A stretch of 64,000 nucleotides of DNA from Paenibacillus sp. SYP-B3998. GTDB lineage: Bacteria > Bacillota > Bacilli > Paenibacillales > NBRC-103111. The DNA is taken from positions 620,001 through 684,000 of the forward strand of contig NZ_JAAIKC010000001.1 of NCBI RefSeq assembly GCF_010820665.1, written 5' to 3'. The notes beneath the pieces are model-generated. The model searched no databases. It was given only the letters and a program-made list of their open reading frames with translations, and was not told the origin of the DNA. Below, piece after piece: positions 25,162-35,451 of the stretch. Positions within the stretch are counted from its first letter, which is position 1. The number at the start of each line of letters is the position of its first letter. A program made the position numbers and the translations under genes.

Positions 25162-26472
25162 ATGAAACGTTCCATGGTCGTAGTCATCCCAGTATTGTTT
25201 ACGCTTTCATTGGTGGCGTCAGGATGTGGAGGTTCGGAAGGGAACACAAGTAAGCCGACTGCGGCAGCATCAGATAAGCCGACAACCAGTCCGAGTCAGA
25301 CGAAGGATAGTACGAACGGAAGCAAGCTTACGCTTCGATTCGCCACATGGGATACGGGGGACGCGCTGAAGATCGAGCAGGACATTGCCAAGAAATTTGA
25401 AGAATCGCACCCTAATACCAAAATTCAAGTAGAAGCATATGGCGATGGCTTCGATCAAAAGCTGGCAGCCGCCATTGGTGCCAACGACGCCCCGGATATT
25501 ATGTACATGTGGGATTTCCCCACCTATGATGCGAATTTGGAGCCGTTAGACGATTTGATGAATAACGATGTGGATTTGAAGCGCGACGATTTCTATCCAG
25601 GACTTTTCAATTATGTGAAAGTAGACGGCAAATCGTACGGCCTGCCCGCAGGATTTACGACGCGTATTATGTACTACAACAAGAAGCTGTTCGATCAAGC
25701 AGGTGTGCCTTATCCGAAAGAAGGCTGGACATGGAACGAGCTGAAAGAATCGGCTAAGAAATTGACGGATACGTCCAAAAAGCAATATGGCATCGGGATA
25801 CGCGCCTCCAATGATCCTTATGATTTGCAAGGCATGATCTGGAGCAATGGGGGGAGCTTCATCAGTCCTGATGGTAAAACAATCGAAGGCTTTATGAATG
25901 GCAAAGAAACCGCGGAAGCTGCGCAATTGCTCGGTGATTTGTTGAAGCAAAAATCCGGCGTCGTGGTTGGCGGCAAAAATCAACAATCCGGCGACGATAT
26001 CTTCAAAGCCGGCAAAATTGCGATGTGGGAAAGCGGCATATGGCCATTGGATGATTTTAAGAAAACAGGCGTTGATTTCGGTACTGTCGTTATGCCTTCC
26101 TTCGAAGGTAAGCCATTAAAAGGGGTCGTCGCCGAATCCGCTATTTCGATCTCCAAAAATTCGAAATATAAAAAAGAAGCTTGGGAATTCGTGAAGTTTT
26201 ATGCTTCTGACGTAGCCATCAAGATGCGAACAGCGGATCTTCCAGTGCGCAAAAGCGTAGCGGATCAGATGAAGCTGAGTCAAGATCCACTTTTCCAGCC
26301 GTTCTTCAAAATGCTTGAAGCTTCGGACAATACGCCTGCGTTCTTGCTTAATCCCAAATGGAATGAAGTGAATCGCAATTTGACTTCTGCTATTGACGCA
26401 GTGATCTCCGGGCAAAATGCGAAAGAGACCTTGGATCTCGCCGTCAAGGATTCCCAAAAGTTTATTAAATAG
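25162..26472 (+). CDS. Sugar ABC transporter substrate-binding lipoprotein (family 1)
   Basis: 437 residues from MKRSMVVVIPVLFTLSLVASGCGG, a lipoprotein signal with lipobox VASGC. The mature part has the family-1 solute-binding hallmarks: SKLTLRFATWDTGDALKIEQDIAKKFEESHPNTKIQVEAYGDGFDQKLAAAIGANDAPDIMYMWDFPTYD, GLPAGFTTRIMYYNKKLFDQAGVPYPKEGWTWNELKESAKKLT. The start follows GGAGGAGGGG; the longest frame begins 13 codons upstream at an ATG without a site. It binds the sugar for the two permeases downstream. The ATPase is absent and is probably a shared MsmX-type protein encoded elsewhere. Confidence 0.9.
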   Translation: MKRSMVVVIPVLFTLSLVASGCGGSEGNTSKPTAAASDKPTTSPSQTKDSTNGSKLTLRFATWDTGDALKIEQDIAKKFEESHPNTKIQVEAYGDGFDQKLAAAIGANDAPDIMYMWDFPTYDANLEPLDDLMNNDVDLKRDDFYPGLFNYVKVDGKSYGLPAGFTTRIMYYNKKLFDQAGVPYPKEGWTWNELKESAKKLTDTSKKQYGIGIRASNDPYDLQGMIWSNGGSFISPDGKTIEGFMNGKETAEAAQLLGDLLKQKSGVVVGGKNQQSGDDIFKAGKIAMWESGIWPLDDFKKTGVDFGTVVMPSFEGKPLKGVVAESAISISKNSKYKKEAWEFVKFYASDVAIKMRTADLPVRKSVADQMKLSQDPLFQPFFKMLEASDNTPAFLLNPKWNEVNRNLTSAIDAVISGQNAKETLDLAVKDSQKFIK

Positions 26473-26494
26473 TCGACCCGAATGGAGAATGACG

Positions 26495-27463
26495 ATGCCT
26501 ACACAAATATCCAAAACCATTGCAATCCGCCGGGCTTCATTCAAGAGGGGTAGGATCATTCCCTACCTCTTCATCCTTCCTTGGATTATTGGTTTCGCAG
26601 CATTTACGTTGGGACCGCTCTTATTTTCACTCATCATCAGTTTATACGATTGGCCGATTACTGGGCAGCGTAAGTTTATTGGGCTGCAAAATTATATCAC
26701 AATGTTCACGGACGATCCGTTATTTTGGCATTCTCTAGGCGTTACTTCTAAGTTTGCGCTTATGCTTGTACCGCTTAATTTGGCTTTCTCGCTCACGCTT
26801 GCGATGTTGTTGAACCAGAAAATTAGGGCAAGCGGATTGTTTCGGACGATCTTCTATTTGCCTTCTGTCATATCGGGCGTTGCCCTTTCGATGATTTGGT
26901 CTTGGGTATATAGCGGAGAGTATGGACTGCTTAATTATCTGCTTTCCTTGGTTGGGATCACAGGACCCGATTGGCTGCGCGATCCCCATTGGTCGCTTAC
27001 GGCGATGGTCGGAGCCAGTCTATGGGCCCAAGGCTCCATGGTGCTTATTTACTTGGCAGGTTTGAAAAATATTCCCAAAGACTTATATGAGTCCGCTTCC
27101 ATGGACGGTGCGAATGCATTTCGGAGATTTTTTGCCATTACGCTTCCGATGTTAAGTCCAACGATCTTGTTTAATTTAGTGACGTCGATCATTGCAGCCT
27201 TCCAGCAATTGACCTTGGCGTTGACCTTAACGGGTGGCGGACCGCTGAAATCGACATATTTTTACGCGATGTACGTCTATGAGAATGCGTTTAAGTTTTT
27301 CCATATGGGCTATTCCGCAGCAAACGCGTGGATTATGTTTTTGATTGTGCTCAGTTTGACGGTCTTCGTATTTAAATCCTCTAGCATGTGGGTTTTCTAT
27401 GAGAGTGAAGTGAAGCAGCAGACGGGCAGCAAACGCGCGAGAAGCAAGGAGGCATCCAAATGA
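26495..27463 (+). CDS. Sugar ABC transporter permease (MalF/LplB-like)
   Basis: Six-segment permease. The EAA loop is ESASMDGANAFRRFFAITLPMLSPTILF, where the coupling to the ATPase occurs. N-terminus begins PYLFILPWIIGFAAFTLGPLLFSLIISLYDW. The frame extends upstream into the end of the binding-protein gene; the ATG at 26495 is taken because GGAGA lies six bases before it. Ends overlapping the next permease by four bases (ATGA). Confidence 0.88.
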   Translation: MPTQISKTIAIRRASFKRGRIIPYLFILPWIIGFAAFTLGPLLFSLIISLYDWPITGQRKFIGLQNYITMFTDDPLFWHSLGVTSKFALMLVPLNLAFSLTLAMLLNQKIRASGLFRTIFYLPSVISGVALSMIWSWVYSGEYGLLNYLLSLVGITGPDWLRDPHWSLTAMVGASLWAQGSMVLIYLAGLKNIPKDLYESASMDGANAFRRFFAITLPMLSPTILFNLVTSIIAAFQQLTLALTLTGGGPLKSTYFYAMYVYENAFKFFHMGYSAANAWIMFLIVLSLTVFVFKSSSMWVFYESEVKQQTGSKRARSKEASK

Positions 27464-28275
27464 ACATGAAAAAAATAGTCGCCTACGGACTACTCGTTTT
27501 TTTCTCATTGCTGTTTCTGATGCCCTTTTATTGGCTCGTATCTACAGCTATGAAATCGCCAGAAGAAATCTATATGTTTCCGCCAAAATGGATTCCTTCA
27601 ACGCTTCATTTTGATAATTTCGTGCATGCCTGGACGATTCAGCCGTTCAATGACTTTCTGAGAAATTCGTTGACTGTTACGATTTTATGCAATATCGGGC
27701 AGCTCCTTTCCTCATCCATGGTTGCCTTCGGGTTTGCGCGGTTCCGTTTCAAAGGCAGAGATGCGCTGTTTATGGTCTTGCTTGCGACGATGATGATTCC
27801 CTGGGATGTGACCATGATTCCGCTGTATATGGAGTTTAACTTGTTAGGATGGATCAATACGTTGAAGCCGTTAATTGTACCCGCGTGGTTCGGAGCGCCG
27901 TTCTTTATCTTTATGCTTCGTCAGTTTCTGTTGACGCTGCCTCGCGAATTAGAAGAATCGGCAAGTATTGACGGGGCGAGCGCATTTTCAATTTATTTGC
28001 GTATCTTCGTGCCTTTGATGGTACCTGCGCTGATTTTAGTTAGCGTTTTCAACATGATGGATACATGGAACGATTATTTGGGGCCGTTAATTTTCTTGAA
28101 TGACGCAAGCAAGTATACGTTGACGTTAGGTTTGGCGCAGTTTAGAGGGATGTTTGGCGTCGATATGACCTCGATCATGGCCGTAACGACGATCATTTGC
28201 ATCCCGCCACTCCTTATTTTCTTCATGGCGCAGCGATACATCGTTGAGGGAATTGCCAGTACGGGGATTAAATAA
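27460..28275 (+). CDS. Carbohydrate ABC transporter permease (MalG-like)
   Basis: 271 residues, six membrane segments, EAA loop LPRELEESASIDGASAFSIYLRIFVPLMVPALILV, and the MalG-type C-terminus QRYIVEGIASTGIK. The ATG overlaps the stop of the preceding permease and follows AAGGAGG; a second ATG two codons later is an alternative. Completes the importer. Confidence 0.9.
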   Translation: MNMKKIVAYGLLVFFSLLFLMPFYWLVSTAMKSPEEIYMFPPKWIPSTLHFDNFVHAWTIQPFNDFLRNSLTVTILCNIGQLLSSSMVAFGFARFRFKGRDALFMVLLATMMIPWDVTMIPLYMEFNLLGWINTLKPLIVPAWFGAPFFIFMLRQFLLTLPRELEESASIDGASAFSIYLRIFVPLMVPALILVSVFNMMDTWNDYLGPLIFLNDASKYTLTLGLAQFRGMFGVDMTSIMAVTTIICIPPLLIFFMAQRYIVEGIASTGIK

Positions 28276-28288
28276 AAACACATCATAG

Positions 28289-31381
<3,093 letters not shown>

Positions 31382-31400
31382 ACTTATCCCATAAATAAGA

Positions 31401-31446
31401 AGTCAGGTCGTTCTTTCGCTTAGGCGAGGTGATCTGGCTTTTTTTC
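31401..31446 (+). terminator. Terminator after the beta-galactosidase gene
   Basis: AGTCAGGTC and GATCTGGCT pair (with G-U pairs) and run into TTTTTTT. Confidence 0.75.
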
Positions 31447-31514
31447 ATTTAAAATTCATATGTAATGTGTATAGTAAGCCTATACTTATGACAATTTTCG
31501 AAGGGGGAACATCA

Positions 31515-32063
31515 ATGGAATTACGTCGAGCAAACACAACTAAACGATTAGGGATCCCCGAGAAAGAGCGGATCTGGGTATTCACGGCAGTAGGGATGAC
31601 CGTATTAATCCTCATCGTGGGAATAGGGGGGATGCTGCATATGTCAGCGGCTTCTCTGCACAGCAGAAGCTTTGAACATACGTATAAGAATTATGGGTCT
31701 AATGCCAGGTTAGCTTTGTTCTTTGTTTTAGCTTATTATGTACTCTCCTTGCTAATCAAACAGCGAATATGGGGACGCATGGAAATTATGAAAAAAGGGG
31801 TTGTCATTTTACTTCGAATCGTACGAAAATGGCATACACCAGCTGCGATCTTAGCGATTGGGCTTATTGTCCTTCATGCAGCCGCGGTATTTGTGTACGG
31901 CTTTACATTCAATTTCAGTAATGTGAGCGGTCTTCTTGCGCTTATCGTTCTGCTTCCAGTCCCCGTATCGGGATTGTTCAGATATAAACGGTTAGATCGA
32001 AGGTGGCACCTTCGATCAGGGCTAGCATTTGCCGTCTTATTTTTGATTCATGCGTTTCTATAG
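31515..32063 (+). CDS. Small polytopic membrane protein (possible heme-binding, unassigned)
   Basis: 182 residues from the ATG behind AAGGGGGAACATCA; the longest frame begins 16 codons earlier without a site. Four or five membrane segments. His residues sit in the last pair of segments in a cytochrome-b-like pattern: KWHTPAAILAIGLIVLHAAAVF and RWHLRSGLAFAVLFLIHAFL, each with two His about 13-14 residues apart, a spacing used for heme ligands in membrane b-type cytochromes. I do not recognise a named family. Heme binding is an inference. Confidence 0.6.
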   Translation: MELRRANTTKRLGIPEKERIWVFTAVGMTVLILIVGIGGMLHMSAASLHSRSFEHTYKNYGSNARLALFFVLAYYVLSLLIKQRIWGRMEIMKKGVVILLRIVRKWHTPAAILAIGLIVLHAAAVFVYGFTFNFSNVSGLLALIVLLPVPVSGLFRYKRLDRRWHLRSGLAFAVLFLIHAFL

Positions 32064-32069
32064 AACAAA

Positions 32070-32087
32070 GTACACATGAATGTGTAC
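32070..32087. repeat. 8-bp perfect inverted repeat
   Basis: GTACACAT-GA-ATGTGTAC lies between the small membrane protein gene and its terminator. A small 3' hairpin, or an operator for a downstream gene. Confidence 0.4.
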
Positions 32088-32093
32088 ATACAA

Positions 32094-32153
32094 GCATCCA
32101 CCTATATAATCCAAGGATCAGGAACACCTTGGGTTATAAGGTGGATGTTTTTG
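32094..32153 (+). terminator. Strong hairpin terminator
   Basis: GCATCCACCT and AGGTGGATG pair, with TATA and CCAAGG/CCTTGG inner pairs, then TTTTTG. Confidence 0.75.
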
Positions 32154-32302
32154 TATTGCAAGATGTAGAATACTGTATTTTATGTCGAAATATATCGTAA
32201 ATATAGATTTTATGTCGTTATTCTTTTATACTAAATTAGAAATTACTAGAAACTAGATCTAATAGACTAGCGTTAGAGAAACGGGATAGGGGAGACAAGC
32301 GC

Positions 32303-33751
32303 TTGAGTACGACGAACTGGAACAAATCAAAGTTATGGATTGTGACTGTGACTTTTTTGGTCATTACAGCATTTATGGGAAACGCAGTAGTTAGCGCAGA
32401 TGAGCAGTCTGCAGTTGCAGCTAACAAAGAGATTGTTAACCCATATCAAACGTATACGTATGATTTAATGTCAGAAGATGTGAAGAAGCTGGCAGCTGCC
32501 TATCCGGATCTCATCCAAGTAAAGTCGATCGGTACAACAGCGTACGGGAAGGATATTAAAGCAGTGAAATTAGGCAAAGGTGAAGCTAATGTCTTGATTG
32601 ACGGGGCTCAGCATGCCAGAGAATGGATGGGAACGAACCTTATCCTTTATATGATCGACCGCTATGCGTATGCCTACGAGCATAATATGAAATTCAACGA
32701 GTATGTTGTTCGTGAACTACTCAATCGCTGCTCGATTTGGTTTATTCCAATGGTGAATCCAGATGGTGTAACGCTGCAGCAATTGGGTCCTAGTGCTTTT
32801 CCTGAAGAATTAAGCAGTCAGTTCATAAGTATGAATGGTGGCAGTAATGACTTTAACCGATGGAAGGCCAATGCTGAAGGGATTGACATCAACCGACAGT
32901 ACCCTGCCGATTGGACCGGGATTCGCAATGCCTCCAAATACCCGATGTATAAAAACTACAAAGGAGCGGAGCCCGTGGTCACAGCGGAAGCAAAGAGCAT
33001 GATTCGGTTTACCTACGAGTCAGATCCTGAAATCGCTTTATCTTACCACACGTCGGGACGGGTCTTATACTGGAACTTTCATACAGATTCCAAAAATTTG
33101 GAACGAGATAGGAAAATGGCTGAAACGATTAGCGGTATGACAGGATACAGCTTGGTGATGCCGGAGACCAATCCATCTGGTGGCGGTTACACGGATTGGT
33201 TTATCGCGCAATTTGGGCGTCCGGGATTCACGGCTGAATTAGGGCCGTACATTGAAGAAGCGGAACTGCCAATCTGGACGTTTTCCGATATTTGGAAGGA
33301 GAATGAGACACTGGGGTTATATTTGGCATCCGAAGGGTACAAGTTGTGGCAACAACGCTATCCAATAGAAACAGTTGAGAATAAATTACAATTACTTGAA
33401 ACGGTTAAACTATATAATCGACCTAGTGAATCTTTCCCTACAGGTGGGGAAATCTCCAGCGGGAAAGTAAGCTCAGACGCTCGTATGGGGGAATGGTACC
33501 GTCTCTCCACCTGGATGGGATCGAAGTGGATTCACCTTGATGAGACTGCCTATCTTCAGGGGTATAGTGAGAAATTCGTTCAACTAATTGACTTAAAAGA
33601 CGTGACTCCGTTATACAAGTATCCAATTGCTGAGAACATGGAACCCATTGGTAAATTGAACCCTCAGCAGGTGAATACGTTGGAACGTTGGAGGGACTGG
33701 GTTCTTATTCACACATGGATGGGAGATGTCTGGATCCCATACAAAGAATAG
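32303..33751 (+). CDS. Secreted M14 zinc carboxypeptidase with C-terminal repeat module
   Basis: Signal peptide ~1-32 (WIVTVTFLVITAFMGNAVVSA). M14 zinc ligands: His104 and Glu107 in DGAQHAREWMGTN, His249 in LSYHTSGRVLYW; the general base Glu312 is in PGFTAELGPY, and the substrate Arg is in INRQYPADW. These enzymes remove C-terminal residues or act on peptidoglycan peptides outside the cell. From ~385 on there are two copies of a ~50-residue repeat ending in WMGSKWIHLDE and WMGDVWIPYKE; the same module ends the next gene. TTG start behind AGGGGAGACAAGCGC. A TTG start is unusual but the spacing supports it. Confidence 0.85.
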   Translation: MSTTNWNKSKLWIVTVTFLVITAFMGNAVVSADEQSAVAANKEIVNPYQTYTYDLMSEDVKKLAAAYPDLIQVKSIGTTAYGKDIKAVKLGKGEANVLIDGAQHAREWMGTNLILYMIDRYAYAYEHNMKFNEYVVRELLNRCSIWFIPMVNPDGVTLQQLGPSAFPEELSSQFISMNGGSNDFNRWKANAEGIDINRQYPADWTGIRNASKYPMYKNYKGAEPVVTAEAKSMIRFTYESDPEIALSYHTSGRVLYWNFHTDSKNLERDRKMAETISGMTGYSLVMPETNPSGGGYTDWFIAQFGRPGFTAELGPYIEEAELPIWTFSDIWKENETLGLYLASEGYKLWQQRYPIETVENKLQLLETVKLYNRPSESFPTGGEISSGKVSSDARMGEWYRLSTWMGSKWIHLDETAYLQGYSEKFVQLIDLKDVTPLYKYPIAENMEPIGKLNPQQVNTLERWRDWVLIHTWMGDVWIPYKE

Positions 33752-33805
33752 ACGGGTTGCTTTAAGACGCCATTCATGAATTGTAAATACGAGGGGAGCA
33801 GCAGC

Positions 33806-34909
33806 ATGTTACATATGCGTCGAAGTTGGCTAGCAATCGCAATCATAGGTTTTCTTATTATCGAAATAGGTAGTCCAGTGGCAAACGCTAAAGCACCAGA
33901 TCAACCGATCATTTGTGTTGACCCAGGTCATCAACGTTACGGGAACAATGGGCTTGAACCCACAGGGCCTGACGCAAAGGAAATGAAACCAAAGGTTTCG
34001 TCGGGAACCAGAGGCGTCAAAACGAAAAAACCGGAATATGTTTTAAGTTTAGAGGCAGCGCTGCTTATTAAAGATAAATTGGAGAAACTGGGCTATCAGG
34101 TTGTGATGACTCGTGAAACGCATGACGTCAACATCTCCAATAAGGAAAGAGCTTTGATGTGCAATGAGGTAAATGCGGATTTGGCCGTGCGCCTTCACGC
34201 AGATGGAGATAGCTCCGCTCAAACACAAGGAATTTCATTGCTCACTCCGGCATGGAGCGAACATAATAAAACGTTTTATTCACAAAGCAAGGAAGCCGCT
34301 CAAAGCGTATTGAACGAGGTTCTAAAAACGACAGGAGCTGCTTCCAGAGGCATTGTGGCACGTTCTGATCTCTCGGGATTCAATTGGTCGGAGGTACCGA
34401 CCATTTTGGTCGAAATGGGGTTCATGACGAATTCAGATGAAGATGAGAAATTGTCGAATCCCGACTATTTGGACAGATTGGCACAAGGCGTTGTAAACGG
34501 CATAAATGTGTATGGTGCTGTACAGGTGGAGGGAACGGAAAAAGCGCAGCAAGCTCACCTTTATTTACCGACTCCTAGTCGTTTATATGAGCTTTTGGAT
34601 GGCAAAATGATCCGCACCGCGATGTCGCTAACGCCTCAAACGGTACAAGCCTCGGCTTCCTGGGGCAATTGGCACCAAGTAGACACTTGGGTAGGAAGCC
34701 GTTGGGTATATACGGGGCCAACTCTAATCGAGATCCAACGGCTAGATAAGGAGCTTGAACTCTCGAATTACACAGCAATGTACCGAAGTCCCTTGGATGA
34801 ACAGCCGATCGGCGGACTGACCCCTCAAAAGGTTCGAGTTAAAGCGCAATGGCAGAGATGGTACATGATCGAAACTTGGCAAGGCGATGCATGGATATTA
34901 CAGAAATAG
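33806..34909 (+). CDS. N-acetylmuramoyl-L-alanine amidase (Amidase_3) with the same C-terminal repeats
   Basis: 367 residues from the ATG behind GAGGGGAGCAGCAGC (the longest frame starts ten codons earlier with no site). Signal peptide ~1-28. Amidase_3 zinc-enzyme signatures are CVDPGHQRYG, LSLEAALLIKDKL, AVRLHADGD and ILVEMGFMTN (catalytic Glu). It cleaves the MurNAc-L-Ala bond of peptidoglycan. From ~250 two repeats follow, ending WVGSRWVYTGP and WQGDAWILQK. The gene starts 55 bases after the M14 carboxypeptidase gene and forms an operon with it. Confidence 0.9.
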   Translation: MLHMRRSWLAIAIIGFLIIEIGSPVANAKAPDQPIICVDPGHQRYGNNGLEPTGPDAKEMKPKVSSGTRGVKTKKPEYVLSLEAALLIKDKLEKLGYQVVMTRETHDVNISNKERALMCNEVNADLAVRLHADGDSSAQTQGISLLTPAWSEHNKTFYSQSKEAAQSVLNEVLKTTGAASRGIVARSDLSGFNWSEVPTILVEMGFMTNSDEDEKLSNPDYLDRLAQGVVNGINVYGAVQVEGTEKAQQAHLYLPTPSRLYELLDGKMIRTAMSLTPQTVQASASWGNWHQVDTWVGSRWVYTGPTLIEIQRLDKELELSNYTAMYRSPLDEQPIGGLTPQKVRVKAQWQRWYMIETWQGDAWILQK

Positions 34910-35031
34910 TGGAGAAACCAGGACATTTCGCTTAGGCAATTTGAACTGGTTTTTTCTTTTGGCTTGATATCCTTATGAGGTCATGCTTTAATACAAAGTG
35001 AACCTATTTCTGTGTAGAGGAGTTTTAAATA

Positions 35032-35316
35032 ATGGGGGTAGTCAATGCCGTAGAGGCAATCGTAAGTGATTTATTCGACGAGTTTCAAAAAAATTATGAG
35101 CTGAAATGCGTCTGTGAGCAATGTCAGGAAGATATTCTTGCTTTAGTCTTAAACCAGATTCCTCCTAAATATACGTCCAGTCAAAAAGGTCAATTATTCG
35201 TGAAAAGTCTTTATTTAAATACACAACTGCAATCTGATGTGATGAAAGAACTGACGAGCGCAGTTTTCATTGTGGAGCATAACCAAAACCATTCTGAAGA
35301 TGGTAGTCTTGCCTAA
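35032..35316 (+). CDS. ComFB-like protein (putative cyclic dinucleotide-binding)
   Basis: 94 residues matching the ComFB family: MGVVNAVEAIVSDLF, the metal-binding Cys26-V-Cys28-EQ-Cys31 and EDILALVLNQIPPKYT. The Bacillus comFB gene lies in the comF competence operon; here the gene stands alone. ComFB proteins have been described as receptors for cyclic dinucleotides. It sits with its 3' end facing the c-di-GMP-linked exopolysaccharide operon, which makes a role in that signalling plausible (inference). GAGGAG precedes the ATG by nine bases. Confidence 0.85.
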   Translation: MGVVNAVEAIVSDLFDEFQKNYELKCVCEQCQEDILALVLNQIPPKYTSSQKGQLFVKSLYLNTQLQSDVMKELTSAVFIVEHNQNHSEDGSLA

Positions 35317-35347
35317 CTGTTCGCCGCATAAGGTGAGCAGTTTTTTT
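35317..35347 (+). terminator. Terminator after the ComFB-like gene
   Basis: CTGTTCGCC and GGTGAGCAG form a 9-bp stem with two wobble pairs, then TTTTTTT. Confidence 0.75.
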
Positions 35348-35394
35348 GGGGAATGATAACGGGTCTATTCATATACACGTTGAGGCAGGCTTAA

Positions 35395-35441
35395 AAAAAG
35401 ACGCAAGCGGCAATGGATAAGATTGCCGCTTGCGTCTTTTT
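35395..35441. terminator. Perfect 20-bp bidirectional hairpin terminator
   Basis: Arms 35395-35414 and 35422-35441 are exact inverted copies (AAAAAGACGCAAGCGGCAAT on the left arm) with a 7-base loop. A-tract on one side and T-tract on the other terminate both the ComFB-like gene and the convergent exopolysaccharide operon. Confidence 0.9.
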
Positions 35442-35451
35442 ATATTTCTGC

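Noticed and set aside
35395..35441. Perfect inverted repeat as a mobile-element end
   Set aside because: It lies exactly between two convergent genes with A- and T-tracts, so a bidirectional terminator explains it; there is no transposase or target duplication.
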